The notes under the pieces are model-generated. The model was not told the origin of the DNA, did no database searches, and saw only the letters and a program-made list of their open reading frames with translations. This document shows, piece after piece, positions 27,257 through 36,990 of a stretch of 64,000 bases of DNA. Origin of the DNA: Candidatus Saccharimonadota bacterium (GTDB taxonomy: Bacteria; Patescibacteriota; Saccharimonadia; Saccharimonadales; Saccharimonadaceae); contig QJZZ01000003.1 in the NCBI GenBank assembly GCA_003246575.1, positions 208,644-272,643 of the forward strand, given 5' to 3'. The translations under genes were made by a program, and so were the position numbers. How positions within the stretch are numbered: position 1 is the stretch's first letter; each line of letters opens with the position of its first letter.

Positions 27257-30200
27257 TTATTTGCTCTGATCGTCTTCGTCATCTGCCATACGGCGGCGAA
27301 TCCAGTAGATGATTGCGATGATAATTGCGATGATAAGCAACCACCAGTACCAGCAGATACCCAGAATTCTCCAGCAATCCGTATCTTCATCGGTGGTTGT
27401 ATCGGCAGCAGTCTCGCTTGCCATAACGTCAGATGATGAATTGGTGGTCTCATCTGCGAGCACTTCACCATCCTGCTGAGTTGTAGTTGTCGCAGCAGCG
27501 GTAGTGGTAGTTCCTCCGCCTGTGATGCCTGTCGCAGCGGCGGTAGTAGTGGTAGTTCCGCCACCAGTGGTGCCCGTCGTAGCAGGTGTCACCACTGCCA
27601 GAGACACAACGATTGGAGTCCGTGTTGCAACACCCACGTTACCTACACCATCTTGCGCTGATGCACTCGCAGTGTATGTTCCGGCGCTTACACCAGTGAA
27701 AGTTGCCGTCCAATTACCTGATGCATCAGGAGTGACAGTTTTTGTAATTCCAGCAAATGTCACTTCGACAGGACCATTGACTGTAGGATCAACCGTTCCC
27801 TCTAGTGTGATTGTCGTACCCACGTACAGCGTGCCCGATGGCGCAGCAATCGTGAGTGTCGGACCAACCGTGTCAATCGTAAAGTCCCATCGCACCGTAT
27901 TGCTGACGTGTCCAGCGAGGTCGATACTATTCACCTTCAGGTAGTACGCACCATCCGCAAGCGAAGTGATATCGAGTGAGCACCGGTAATCATAGCTAGC
28001 GAGCACTGGCGACAATATATCGTTGACGTAACTCTTCATGAATCCACTTGGCCCGTAGAGGTTCATGACGGCCCCCACAATACCCGAACCAGCATCAGTG
28101 GTTGTCGCATCGACAACCACAGGACCGGTTGCGAACGTTTGGTTGCTGGCAGTGTGAACTACCGTGACTGGCCTCGTCGTATCAACGATGACGTCGTGAT
28201 AGAGATACTTCCAATTGCCCGCGCCATCAAATGCCTGAACCTTGATGCGATAGTAGCCATCAGCAAGACCCGATACATCGAACGACCAGGCTGTAGTTCC
28301 AGTTGCTGCACCAGCAGCGATTGAAGCAACGTAACTGCCACCGATACCATCAATCTCGTTCACGGTGTACGCAACATGGTCAATGCCCGTTAGTGCATCG
28401 CTTGCTGTACCAGATACAGTGAATGATCCCGTTCCAAGCACCGCACCGCTAGCTGGCGTGTCGATAGCAACTGATGGCTTCGTGTGGTCGACAACGAAGT
28501 TACTTGATGAAGTAAATGACATATTGCCGGCCATATCTTTGGCGTTATACCGAATTGTGTATGTACCATCCGATAGCACCGCTGGCAATGTGCAGTTCAG
28601 AGTGTAGTCTGTTACCGCAAGATCTCGCTCAGAACAAGATTTGACGAGCGTTGAACCTTTATAAAGGTTGGCCGTCACAATATAGAGTGATGTATCGTCT
28701 TGTCCGCGAATCGAGTAGCCCGTCGGGTTGATAGCACCGCTGGCCGGCGAGAGCAAATCAACCGTTGGACGTGTGGTGTCGAGCGTGAAAACATACGTCG
28801 TGACGTTTCCGGCGACATCATATACCTCTAGAGTGTTCACGCCTTCAACTGCGCCGAATACGCCTGGGGTGACTCCGTTGAGATCGCTCCATTTGTTGTC
28901 CGTGAGGTCTTTCGTGACACCGTTGAGAATAACTTTGTCTACTTTGTATTCGTCATGCAGCTTGAAGCTCACCGTACTGTAGATACCATTGCTGCCAACA
29001 GATTCCGGCTTTACCGTTACATCAGGGCCCTTATCGTCGAGATAAAAGACGTATGGGCTTGATATGTTACCTGCTTGGTCAGTAACGGTAATGGTATTCA
29101 TACCGTACACGCCACTTCGAGCGCCAACCTTAACACCGTTTGCGTCACTCCATGCGTTTGGCGTTACGCTATAGTCATGTCCATTAACGGTGTATTTGAC
29201 TACAGCAATGTTGTCATGCAGTTTGAAGTCGGCGATACGGAATACGTTATTAGTGAAACTACCAATAGAACTTGGCTTGATCGATATCGTTGGGATATTG
29301 TGATCAACCATGAAGCTGGCAGTGTGTGTGGTCGACAAGTTGCTAGAGGTGTCCTTGGCATTGTAGCGAATGCTGTAGGTGCCGTCCGCTAGACCCCCGG
29401 GAACCGCACAAACGAGAGTGTAATCTTGCACTCCGAGCGGATTCACCGAGCACGATTTAAGCAGACCGCTTGCGTCATAGAGGTTTGCCGTAACGAGCGC
29501 GAGCGCTGTTTCATCATGAGCGGTGACGGTGTATGTCGTTGGATTATACGAACCGGCTACTGGACTATCCAGCGTGATGGTTGGTTTCGTTGAGTCAACA
29601 ACAGGAGCAGCATTGACCGTATACGTCCACACCTGACTCCATGGGCCGACAACGCTGCCAGCTGTCTTGAGCGCGGCTACGCGCCATTTGTATGTGCCCT
29701 GAGCAATATTCAAGAGATCGTGAGTCGTACCCGCACCATCGACAGTAGTGCTCGTAACGAAGTTGTCTGTTGAATACTGCCAACGATATGTATCGGCACC
29801 CGTTACGGTATTCCATACGAAGTGAACCGAATCCCCTTCTGTGTATGTCGAGCCACTCGTTGGTGCTACTAGCACAGGAGCCGTCAGCGGCGCTGGGGCG
29901 GACACATGTGAGCTAAACGTAATCTCTTGCCCCTGTATTGCACTCGAATACGAGACCTGGTCGATAACCGTAGATCCACTCATAAGTGTGATCGTATCAC
30001 CGGTGTTATTGAGCCCGAGTGCACTCACAGAAAAGCCTGTCGTACAGTACGCGTAGGAACTCGCCACGCTCAATGGACAAAGCGTTACACTTGCGCCCGA
30101 GGCGATTGTTCCGCCTGCACTGACGCCGTGATCGACACCGTCATTCAGTACCCAGCCATCGATGTCGACAGCCATTGAACTCTGGTTCGTGAGTGTGACA

Positions 30201-30388
30201 TATTCTGTCTCACCAGCTGCTGGATACGGCATTGCCGCCGCAACCCAAACGTCACTTGGCTGGCTTGCGGCAAATACTGCCGGCAAATTTAACATTAATA
30301 TTGGCTGCACCACGAGTGCAGCTACCACAAACGCTAAACCCGAAAATCGAGCAATAGCGCGTAGTCTTACATATTTAGACCCTCGCAT
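27257..30388 (-). CDS. Large surface protein: lamin-tail domain, Fn3-like domain, Ig-like repeats, C-terminal anchor
   Basis: The 1043 residues start with a signal segment (LAFVVAALVVQPILMLNLPAVF). A lamin-tail-like domain comes next (about 45-135, PYPAAGETEYVTLTN, IDGWVLNDG), then an Fn3-like module (SVHFVWNTVTGADTYRWQYS) and about seven Ig-like bacterial domains. Two of these are clear duplicates, with paired cysteines and the motif LxDGTYxIRYNAKD. A Thr/Gly/Ala linker with internal repeats leads to a final membrane segment (WWLLIIAIIIAIIYWI) and a basic tail. There is no LPxTG motif. Adhesion to the host cell is inferred from architecture only. Confidence 0.88.
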   Translation of the reverse strand: MRGSKYVRLRAIARFSGLAFVVAALVVQPILMLNLPAVFAASQPSDVWVAAAMPYPAAGETEYVTLTNQSSMAVDIDGWVLNDGVDHGVSAGGTIASGASVTLCPLSVASSYAYCTTGFSVSALGLNNTGDTITLMSGSTVIDQVSYSSAIQGQEITFSSHVSAPAPLTAPVLVAPTSGSTYTEGDSVHFVWNTVTGADTYRWQYSTDNFVTSTTVDGAGTTHDLLNIAQGTYKWRVAALKTAGSVVGPWSQVWTYTVNAAPVVDSTKPTITLDSPVAGSYNPTTYTVTAHDETALALVTANLYDASGLLKSCSVNPLGVQDYTLVCAVPGGLADGTYSIRYNAKDTSSNLSTTHTASFMVDHNIPTISIKPSSIGSFTNNVFRIADFKLHDNIAVVKYTVNGHDYSVTPNAWSDANGVKVGARSGVYGMNTITVTDQAGNISSPYVFYLDDKGPDVTVKPESVGSNGIYSTVSFKLHDEYKVDKVILNGVTKDLTDNKWSDLNGVTPGVFGAVEGVNTLEVYDVAGNVTTYVFTLDTTRPTVDLLSPASGAINPTGYSIRGQDDTSLYIVTANLYKGSTLVKSCSERDLAVTDYTLNCTLPAVLSDGTYTIRYNAKDMAGNMSFTSSSNFVVDHTKPSVAIDTPASGAVLGTGSFTVSGTASDALTGIDHVAYTVNEIDGIGGSYVASIAAGAATGTTAWSFDVSGLADGYYRIKVQAFDGAGNWKYLYHDVIVDTTRPVTVVHTASNQTFATGPVVVDATTTDAGSGIVGAVMNLYGPSGFMKSYVNDILSPVLASYDYRCSLDITSLADGAYYLKVNSIDLAGHVSNTVRWDFTIDTVGPTLTIAAPSGTLYVGTTITLEGTVDPTVNGPVEVTFAGITKTVTPDASGNWTATFTGVSAGTYTASASAQDGVGNVGVATRTPIVVSLAVVTPATTGTTGGGTTTTTAAATGITGGGTTTTAAATTTTQQDGEVLADETTNSSSDVMASETAADTTTDEDTDCWRILGICWYWWLLIIAIIIAIIYWIRRRMADDEDDQSK
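27484..27590 (-). repeat. Imperfect tandem repeat coding for Gly/Thr linker
   Basis: Two copies of a roughly 50-base unit encode GTTTTTAAATGITGG-type peptide in the 1043-residue protein. The near-identity makes the site prone to length variation. Confidence 0.6.
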
Positions 30389-30487
30389 GGTCTGATACCC
30401 CCTTGTCTGGTCTCCACTCAGACGGTTAGTTCAGTGTACTCTTCAGTATACGCCCCTATGTCAACCCCGCCAAACACAAGGGAGAAT

Positions 30488-30522
30488 TTGCCAAAAAAAT
30501 GCACGAGCAGTATGCTGAAAGC
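30488..30522 (+). promoter_or_regulatory. Leaderless promoter of the ABC exporter operon
   Basis: TTGCCA (30488-30493), 17-base spacer, TATGCT (30511-30516), then 6 bases to ATG 30523. This decides the start of the ATPase gene. Confidence 0.55.
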
Positions 30523-31440
30523 ATGGATACACAGCGTAAAAAACCTGTTCTCGTACTAAAAAATGTCACCAAAAGTTACGGTAAGGATCGCGGCATCTCA
30601 GGTATTAACTTGTCTGTCGTCGAAGGTGAAGTTTTTGGCTTCCTCGGCCCCAACGGCGCTGGAAAATCAACGACTATCAACTCCATTCTCGATTTATTAC
30701 ACCTCAATTCAGGTACTATCACCGTCTTCGGACTCGACGCCCATCGTGACAGTGTTGAGGTCAAACGCCGCATCGGCTACCTGTCTGGCGACATGACGAC
30801 CGACCCGAGCCTCACCGGCGCACAATACCTGTTGCTTGCGCAAAACTTGCATGGCAATGTCGACGAAACGTACGTCGCCGAACTTGTGAAGCGACTGCGC
30901 TGCGAAACACACAAACGCATCAAGTCATTGTCTCGCGGAAATCGCCAAAAAATCGGTCTCGTTGCAGCGCTCATGCACGACCCTGACCTCCTCATTCTCG
31001 ATGAACCAACTTCTGGTCTCGACCCACTGATCCAAAGCGAGTTCAACGAAATCATTCGCGAACGCAAAGCACGCGGCAAAACGACCTTCATGAGCTCGCA
31101 CGTCTTGAGCGAAGTACAGGCCGTCTGCGATCGTGTCGGCTTCATCCGTGATGGCAAACTGATTCGCGTCAGCAAACTCGAAGAGCTCTTACAAGACGCA
31201 CCACGGCGCGTGAGCGTTCTCTACCAGACGAGCGCTCCTGATTCACAACTCAAGACTCTCGCTGGTGTTTCCGACATGCAGACCATCGGCAAGCGCCGAG
31301 TATTCACGTATTCCGGTGAGTACAATGAGCTGCTCCGTGTCCTCGGCACCAAGAAAATTCACGATCTCCAAATACTTGAACCACAGCTCGACGAACTATT
31401 CATGGAATACTACCAAACCAAGGAGCGACACGATGTTTAA
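30523..31440 (+). CDS. ABC transporter ATP-binding protein (ABC-2 type exporter)
   Basis: The ATPase subunit of an exporter, 305 residues from ATG 30523. It has Walker A (GFLGPNGAGKSTTI), the signature SLSRGNRQKIGLVAAL, and Walker B with the D-loop (PDLLILDEPTSGLDPL). A C-terminal extension of about 80 residues is typical of the CcmA/NatA-like branch. An ATG at 30499 would add eight residues, but it lies inside the promoter preferred here. The stop overlaps the permease start by a few bases. Confidence 0.92.
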   Translation: MDTQRKKPVLVLKNVTKSYGKDRGISGINLSVVEGEVFGFLGPNGAGKSTTINSILDLLHLNSGTITVFGLDAHRDSVEVKRRIGYLSGDMTTDPSLTGAQYLLLAQNLHGNVDETYVAELVKRLRCETHKRIKSLSRGNRQKIGLVAALMHDPDLLILDEPTSGLDPLIQSEFNEIIRERKARGKTTFMSSHVLSEVQAVCDRVGFIRDGKLIRVSKLEELLQDAPRRVSVLYQTSAPDSQLKTLAGVSDMQTIGKRRVFTYSGEYNELLRVLGTKKIHDLQILEPQLDELFMEYYQTKERHDV

Positions 31441-32230
31441 AAATGTATTCACCAAGAGTCTCTACACGCTGCGCTGGCATTTTCTCGGATGGCTGCTCGG
31501 CATCGCCTTTATTGTCTTCTTGACGATGGTGCTTTACCCTTCATTCAGCCAGGACGGTATCGAGCAAATCGTCAACAGCGTCCCGGATTCGCTCAAAAGC
31601 CTCGTTGGCAATGTCGCCGACTTCAAAACAATCCCTGGCTACATCGGCCAACAAATCTTCGGACCAAACCTCTATATCGTTTCACTCATCATGTCGATCC
31701 TTATTTTCATGGCGATCAGCGCCAATGAGGAAGCAGATGGACGCCTGCAATCACTCCTCAGTTTTCCGGTCAGTCGCACAAAAGTCTACTTTCAAAAGTT
31801 CCTGGCAGCAAATGCTGTTGTTCTCGCCATCATCGCTAGCACCGTCGTCTCGCTCTGGATCGCGCTCGTTATCATTGGCGAGTCAGCCGACTATTTACGT
31901 ATCTGGGAATCGATCTTCGCGCTTGGCCTCGTCAATCTCGTCTACGGCATGCTTGCGTACGCTATCGCCATGGCAACTGGCAACAAAGGTCTGTCTGTGA
32001 TGATTGCGTCCGGGTACGCCGTCGGTAGCCTCTTCATTACCTCTCTGGCCCCTGCCGTCGACAGGCTCCAGATGATCGACAAGTTTTCGCTTCTACACTA
32101 CTACAACAATCCTCAGATTATGACAAACGGTCTCAACGAAAAACACCTCGTATTGCTACTCGGTGTTTTTGTCATTTTGACGCTCATTGGCTGGATTGGG
32201 TTCCTCCGCCGAGACGTTCGCACGAACTAA
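31433..32230 (+). CDS. ABC-2 type transporter permease
   Basis: The 265-residue partner of the upstream ATPase, starting at ATG 31433 behind AAGGAG. Six hydrophobic segments and a large extracellular loop (YPSFSQDGIEQIVNSVPDSL) fit the ABC-2 permease family. The motif SANEEADGRLQSLLSFPVSRTKVYFQKF marks the usual coupling region. The substrate is unknown; drug, lipid or peptide export is possible. Frames reaching further upstream are ATPase shadows. Confidence 0.9.
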   Translation: MFKNVFTKSLYTLRWHFLGWLLGIAFIVFLTMVLYPSFSQDGIEQIVNSVPDSLKSLVGNVADFKTIPGYIGQQIFGPNLYIVSLIMSILIFMAISANEEADGRLQSLLSFPVSRTKVYFQKFLAANAVVLAIIASTVVSLWIALVIIGESADYLRIWESIFALGLVNLVYGMLAYAIAMATGNKGLSVMIASGYAVGSLFITSLAPAVDRLQMIDKFSLLHYYNNPQIMTNGLNEKHLVLLLGVFVILTLIGWIGFLRRDVRTN

Positions 32231-32499
32231 GCTTGCTCTTCGAGAAACTTTCGCACGTGATGCTCGTTGATACCATTGGTCAGGTTGGTGTATCCCGCCT
32301 GTCGCAAGATCATCGAGCAGGTATTTGAACGCGCACCACTGCGACAATACAAGATGATTGGCGCATCTTTTGCGAGGCCGCCCAGTTTTTGCTCAAAGCT
32401 TCCGTTCATGAAATCGACGGGTGAAATATTCACCGCCCCGTCAACATGACTCATTTCGTATTCAAATGGTTCTCGCGTATCAATAACCGTGTAGTTCAT
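32227..32499 (-). CDS. Rhodanese-like domain protein
   Basis: A single-domain rhodanese of 90 residues with the active-site loop LYCRSGARSNTC. The first cysteine would carry the persulfide. The N-terminal VIDTREPFEYEMSHVDGAVNI is the family hallmark. It overlaps the permease stop tail to tail and lies 12 bases after ileS, with a good ribosome site (GAGGAGAT), so it may be cotranscribed with ileS. Sulfur transfer or oxidised-sulfur handling is inferred. Confidence 0.9.
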   Translation of the reverse strand: MNYTVIDTREPFEYEMSHVDGAVNISPVDFMNGSFEQKLGGLAKDAPIILYCRSGARSNTCSMILRQAGYTNLTNGINEHHVRKFLEEQA

Positions 32500-32511
32500 C
32501 TCACTATCTCC

Positions 32512-35500
32512 TCACTTCTTGTTCAGTGCAATTACGAGTTCAGCACCTTCGACGCGAGCAGTGGTACTATATCCATCTGCATCACCGAATGTGCCAAGGG
32601 TTTCAGCAAGAATCGTGTCTTGATGCTCATTGATTGCTTTTTGCAGCTCGTCGTCTTCCGTCGTGAGAGTGAGGACGATGCGATCATCGACATTGAGGCC
32701 AGCGGCCTTTCGCGCCGACTGTACATGACGAATCACTTCGCGCATCATACCCTCACGCTTCAGCTCAGGCGTTTTGTGCAGTTCTAGAAAAACCATCACA
32801 CCGTATTTCACGTGCTCTGTCGCCACAGCCTCTTTCATGCCCTCCGCCCATAACGGGTCTTTTGACTCAAAAATTTGGATACTTTTTACATTAACCTCCT
32901 CAGCGATGATATTGAGGTACTCTGGCTCTAAATGAATGCCTCCTATGCGCATCTCAGCAAGTGGCTGTCGCACTCCATAGCCCTTACCCGCCTCAGCACG
33001 CATAGATAGACCAGCGTTAACAATAACCTTAGTAACCTCCATTTTATCCACTGAAATCTGGTTAACATGCCCTGCCGACATCCAGTCCTTCAGATGAATT
33101 GATTCCGCATCGCCCGTCAAATTATGGTAGAGCTCTTCGGCGAGGAATGGCGTAAACGGCGCCAATACATACGCGAGCCGCACCAGCACGTAGTGTAGCG
33201 TCCTGTAGGCCATTTCTTTGTCGCCATCGTCCTCAGACTTCCAGAAACGACGTCGACTTCGGCGCACATACCAGTTACTGGCATCATCAAGGAATGGCAA
33301 AATCGGGTTCATTGCGTCGGGGATATTGTAGCCATCCATGTTCTTCTCGACGTCACTAATCAACTGGTGCAAACGGCTAATAATCCACACATCGAGTGGG
33401 TTCGTGACTTCATCGATTGGGTCCTTGAGATCACCGTCGTATTCCCAACCATCAACTTCGGCATACATCGTGAAGAAGTCATACATATTCCAAACCATAC
33501 TGAGCTTGCGAGCAACGTCGCCAACGTCTTTGTCTTGCAACGCAAAGTCCTCGCCATTCAGCAGCGGACTCGAGAGAAGCAGAAAACGAAGTGAGTCAGC
33601 CGAGAACTTGTCCATGAGCTCGTTCGGATCAGTGAAGTTGCCGTAGCTCTTACTCATCTTGCGGCCATCATTACCAGCCACGACGCCTGTTGTGATGACG
33701 TTTTTGAATGGACTTGAATCGAAGAGACCAACGCTGATAACGTGCAGATAGTAGAACCATGCGCGCACCTGTCCGATGTATTCAGCGATGAAATCACCTG
33801 GGAAATTCGCCTCAAACTTTTCTTTATTTTCAAACGGATAGTGGAACTGAGCAAACGGCATACTACCCGACTCGAACCAGCCATCGAGTACCTTGTCGAT
33901 ACGCGTGTAGTGCACGCCATCTTTATCGAATTCGACATCGTCCACCCATGGGCGGTGATAGTCATCAAGGCGCTGCCCACTGAGCTGCTCAAGTTCGTCA
34001 TAACTACCGACAACGATTTGGTGCTTCTCACCCTTGTCGTCACGTCCTTCCCAGACGGGCATCGCCGTTGCCCAGAAACGATCGCGTGACAAATTCCAAT
34101 CCGGCGCCTGTTCCATGTTCTTCTCGAAGCGACCGTGCTTGAGGTGCTCAGGGAACCAATTGATTTGATCGCCGTTCTTCTCGAGCATTAATTCTTTTTG
34201 ACCCTGCACGTCGAAGAACCAGCTTGGGTGTGCGCGATACATCAGTTTGGTGCCACAGCGGTGACAATGCGGGTAGCTGTGGCGAATATACTCAACTTTC
34301 CAGACCATGCCACGCTCATGAAGGGTTTTGGCGATCGTTTTGTTGATCTCCCAGACATTCTCACCCTTCCATTCGCTCTCGCTGTATAGACCATTTTCGT
34401 CAATGATACGCACCACTGGAATACCGTTTTTCTTAGCAAGCTCAAAGTCCTCTTCGCCATATGCTGGTGCCAAGTGAACAATACCCGTGCCTGACTCTGT
34501 CGAGACGTAATCTGCAGCCCAGACCTTAAAGCCGTTCTTAAATGCAGCCATAACATGATTCTGTCGCTCTTTGCTATTCTCTACCTCATGATTATGAATT
34601 GTCGCACCTTTCGCGTCTCTCTCGCTCTCTTGCACAGAAAAATCAGATACATCACGAACCAAGTCTTGAAACAATGGCGCATACTCCTCGCCAACCAGTT
34701 CACTACCCTTGAGTGTGCGCACAACTTCGTACGCAAGTGGCTGGTGCTTTTCGTCTTGAAGCACCGATTCGACGAGGTCTTTGGCAAGGATGAATTGCTC
34801 GTCGCCGACCTTAACTTCTACATAGGTAAATTCTTTGTTCACAGCAACCGCTGTGTTCGCAGGGAGCGTCCACGGCGTCGTCGTCCATGCAAGCAGCGTT
34901 GAACCACTCTTGAGCTTAAACTTCACGAACACGCTCGGATCGGTAACATCCTGATACGAGCCAGAATCCATTGTCACTTCAGCTTTTGAGAGCGGCGTAG
35001 CGTCACGGGTACAGTACATAAGCACACGCTCACCTTCATAGATCTTACCCTTCTCATGGAGCGTCTTGAACGCCCACCAAATCGATTCCATGTACTCTTT
35101 GTCCATGGTCTTATAGGCATGATCCATATCAACCCAGCGACCGATGCGATCGATCGTATCGTTCCAAAGGCCTGACGTCTGAACCATGTTGTCACGAGCC
35201 GTCGTAATGTACTCTTCAAGGCTGATCTTGGTGCCGATATCTCGGCGGTCCTTGATACCGAGCTTCTTTTCGGTGAAGACCTCTGCCGGCAAACCATGAC
35301 AGTCCCATCCCCAGACACGCTCGACACGCTTGCCCTTCATCGTCTGATAGCGCGGAATCGCATCTTTAACGATACTACTGAGCAATGTTCCGTGGTGTGG
35401 CACGCCCGTGATAAATGGAGGGCCGTCATAAAAGACGAAGCTATTGTCTACTGGTCGATTCTCAACCGACTTTTCAAATGTCCTGTCTTGTTTCCAGCGC

Positions 35501-35559
35501 CGCACCCAATCTTTTTCGTATTCGAGTGCTCGCCTGCGTGTTCCGTGCTTGAATTTCAC
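32512..35559 (-). CDS. ileS: Isoleucyl-tRNA synthetase
   Basis: A class I synthetase of 1015 residues. The HIGH-type motif reads PHHGTLL (in GPPFITGVPHHGTLLS) and the KMSKS motif is in NDGRKMSKSYGNFTDP. A CP1 editing domain lies between them, and a C-terminal anticodon-binding helical domain follows. The length, the tail without a clear zinc finger and the motifs match the eukaryote-like IleRS type often linked to mupirocin resistance. The start is GTG 35559 behind AAAGGAGAT. A T-box leader precedes it. Confidence 0.95.
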   Translation of the reverse strand: MKFKHGTRRRALEYEKDWVRRWKQDRTFEKSVENRPVDNSFVFYDGPPFITGVPHHGTLLSSIVKDAIPRYQTMKGKRVERVWGWDCHGLPAEVFTEKKLGIKDRRDIGTKISLEEYITTARDNMVQTSGLWNDTIDRIGRWVDMDHAYKTMDKEYMESIWWAFKTLHEKGKIYEGERVLMYCTRDATPLSKAEVTMDSGSYQDVTDPSVFVKFKLKSGSTLLAWTTTPWTLPANTAVAVNKEFTYVEVKVGDEQFILAKDLVESVLQDEKHQPLAYEVVRTLKGSELVGEEYAPLFQDLVRDVSDFSVQESERDAKGATIHNHEVENSKERQNHVMAAFKNGFKVWAADYVSTESGTGIVHLAPAYGEEDFELAKKNGIPVVRIIDENGLYSESEWKGENVWEINKTIAKTLHERGMVWKVEYIRHSYPHCHRCGTKLMYRAHPSWFFDVQGQKELMLEKNGDQINWFPEHLKHGRFEKNMEQAPDWNLSRDRFWATAMPVWEGRDDKGEKHQIVVGSYDELEQLSGQRLDDYHRPWVDDVEFDKDGVHYTRIDKVLDGWFESGSMPFAQFHYPFENKEKFEANFPGDFIAEYIGQVRAWFYYLHVISVGLFDSSPFKNVITTGVVAGNDGRKMSKSYGNFTDPNELMDKFSADSLRFLLLSSPLLNGEDFALQDKDVGDVARKLSMVWNMYDFFTMYAEVDGWEYDGDLKDPIDEVTNPLDVWIISRLHQLISDVEKNMDGYNIPDAMNPILPFLDDASNWYVRRSRRRFWKSEDDGDKEMAYRTLHYVLVRLAYVLAPFTPFLAEELYHNLTGDAESIHLKDWMSAGHVNQISVDKMEVTKVIVNAGLSMRAEAGKGYGVRQPLAEMRIGGIHLEPEYLNIIAEEVNVKSIQIFESKDPLWAEGMKEAVATEHVKYGVMVFLELHKTPELKREGMMREVIRHVQSARKAAGLNVDDRIVLTLTTEDDELQKAINEHQDTILAETLGTFGDADGYSTTARVEGAELVIALNKK

Positions 35560-35564
35560 CGCTT

Positions 35565-35762
35565 ATCTCCTTTTTACCAAAATAAAAATCCCTTTTTCGC
35601 CACTGGAACCCGAGATTTCGGGCGGTACCATCCAGTTTCGAAAAAGAGATTCTCTTTCCGCACTTCGTTATTCGCTTTGTCGCAGCGTTCGCGGCAGGCT
35701 CTACTCTCTGATATAGATTTCTTCCTGCGACTCGTGGGTGATAGCCACTCAAACGTCTTCAG
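35565..35762 (-). ncRNA. T-box leader of ileS
   Basis: On the minus strand the leader holds the T-box core TGGATGGTACCGCC (35621-35634). It sits in a canonical antiterminator: ACTGGA pairs with TCCAGT around the bulge, then a CCCGA/TCGGG hairpin. The outer stem is extended by TCTCTTTTTCG with CGAAAAAGGGA, reaching toward the ribosome site. Upstream, a GCAGG/CCTGC stem encloses two ATC triplets (35710-35712 and 35716-35718), either of which could be the Ile specifier. Uncharged tRNA-Ile binding would raise ileS expression. Whether control is by termination or by hiding the ribosome site is not settled. Confidence 0.9.
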
Positions 35763-35767
35763 GCTGC

Positions 35768-35773
35768 ATTATA
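35768..35773 (-). promoter_or_regulatory. Extended -10 promoter of the ileS T-box transcript
   Basis: TGC-TATAAT on the minus strand (box 35768-35773); no good -35. Transcription should start near 35761, at the 5' edge of the T-box leader. Confidence 0.65.
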
Positions 35774-35775
35774 GC

Positions 35776-35802
35776 AAAAGAGCGGTGCAATAGCCACACC
35801 GC
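35776..35802 (-). terminator. Terminator of the DoxX gene
   Basis: GCGGTG / CACCGC arms (35782-35787 with 35797-35802), followed on the minus strand by TCTTTT. It abuts the ileS -10 box. Confidence 0.75.
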
Positions 35803-35826
35803 CCTTCTATGTAGAAGCCTAGAACT

Positions 35827-36333
35827 TTACCAGAGCCATGGATTCTTTTTGACGAGCTTATGCTTGCGCCACCAGTCCATGACACTCCACTCAGTCTGAC
35901 CGAGCGCAGCTAACCACATAACCATTGCGTAGATGATATGCTCATCAATGAATGGGTTGTTTTCGAGTGGATTCTCGGCTGCCCATAGCATAACCATCAG
36001 TACAGTACCGGCAACCGCAGCGATACGAAGACCGATACCAAGAATCAAGGCAATGCCGATCCCAAGGAGGCCAACCATAAACAGCCAGTCGATCACTACC
36101 GAACCTGCAAGGCCAGTAAAGAAACTTGCGAGCGGACTATCTGGATTGACGCCGTGCTGCAAAAAACCTTCAGTCGGCGATACGCCGTTAATCCATGCGT
36201 GGCCACCACGCGTTGACATACCGAGTCCAATCAGTTTGTCCAGAAATGCCCACAAAAAGACCCATCCGAGCATAATACGCGCCGCAGCGAGTACATACCA
36301 TGCGTCTTTATTTGCTGAACTTTTTCGAGCCAT
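35827..36333 (-). CDS. DoxX family membrane protein
   Basis: A 168-residue protein with four hydrophobic segments and the family's first-helix pattern (RIMLGWVFLWAFLDKLIGLG). It also has GLLGIGIALILGIGLRIAAVAG. DoxX proteins include thiosulfate:quinone oxidoreductase subunits and redox partners of disulfide-stress systems. The VKOR and thioredoxin-like genes just upstream support a membrane redox role, but the reaction is not known. The ribosome site is GGGGGAAG. Confidence 0.88.
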   Translation of the reverse strand: MARKSSANKDAWYVLAAARIMLGWVFLWAFLDKLIGLGMSTRGGHAWINGVSPTEGFLQHGVNPDSPLASFFTGLAGSVVIDWLFMVGLLGIGIALILGIGLRIAAVAGTVLMVMLWAAENPLENNPFIDEHIIYAMVMWLAALGQTEWSVMDWWRKHKLVKKNPWLW

Positions 36334-36393
36334 TATAGCTTCCCCCTAATTTTTATGGTGCTTATGGCTATAAGTGTATACTGTCGAGGTGTT

Positions 36394-36990
36394 TTAGGCA
36401 AATAGAGCGTTGCCGTACTTGAGTACGATAGCTGCAATCAAGATGAAGAAGATGCCGACCAATACAGCAAGATCGTAGTTCTTTTTTGAGAATTCAGCCA
36501 TTTTTTCAGGCATAAAACAGAGTGCTTTTTCGCGCGCTGCATAGCGAAACACGCCATACGCGATCAGTAACATAGCAGTGTCAGTGAGAAGACACCATGG
36601 ACACAACACTTGTATAACAAAGTAGCTCTGATAGAACATCCAGCCTGCAAATACTACACCTGCCAACGCTCCAATCCATGCCGCTCGCATAAACCAGCGC
36701 GGAAAACGTGCGCCCGCGAGCGCCGCAACACCAACGGTAATGAGCACTGGCAATGTCATCATGCCGATGTAACTATTTGGGAAGCCAAATAGAGTCGACG
36801 AGGCATCGTTTGCCACCGTGGCACAGTTCAGAACGATACTGACACTGCATGTCAGCACAGCGTCAGGGTTTTTCGCAAGCGTCAGCGCCTCAACACTCAG
36901 CACGAATGACGCGATAAGCCCGAGGACTCCACCAACAATCAGTACGATGAGCGGCGTTTTATCGATAATTTGCTTTACTGTCTTAGCCAT
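36394..36990 (-). CDS. Vitamin K epoxide reductase (VKOR) family protein
   Basis: VKOR proteins reoxidise disulfide-forming thioredoxin-fold partners using quinone. The 198 residues have five hydrophobic segments. The loop cysteine pair (LTCSVSIVLNCATV) and the active-site CPWC (IQVLCPWCLLTD) together form the four-cysteine relay. No fused thioredoxin domain is present; the neighbouring thioredoxin-like gene overlaps its start by 8 bases. The ribosome site GAGGTAAG sits inside that upstream gene. Confidence 0.94.
   Translation of the reverse strand: MAKTVKQIIDKTPLIVLIVGGVLGLIASFVLSVEALTLAKNPDAVLTCSVSIVLNCATVANDASSTLFGFPNSYIGMMTLPVLITVGVAALAGARFPRWFMRAAWIGALAGVVFAGWMFYQSYFVIQVLCPWCLLTDTAMLLIAYGVFRYAAREKALCFMPEKMAEFSKKNYDLAVLVGIFFILIAAIVLKYGNALFA

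Noticed and set aside
27484..27590. Mobile repeat in the large surface protein gene
   Set aside because: In-frame repetition of a Gly/Thr linker is normal for such proteins and needs no mobile element.
35474..35752. Minus-strand frame in the ileS leader
   Set aside because: It is the T-box leader read as protein; the RNA structure explains the sequence.
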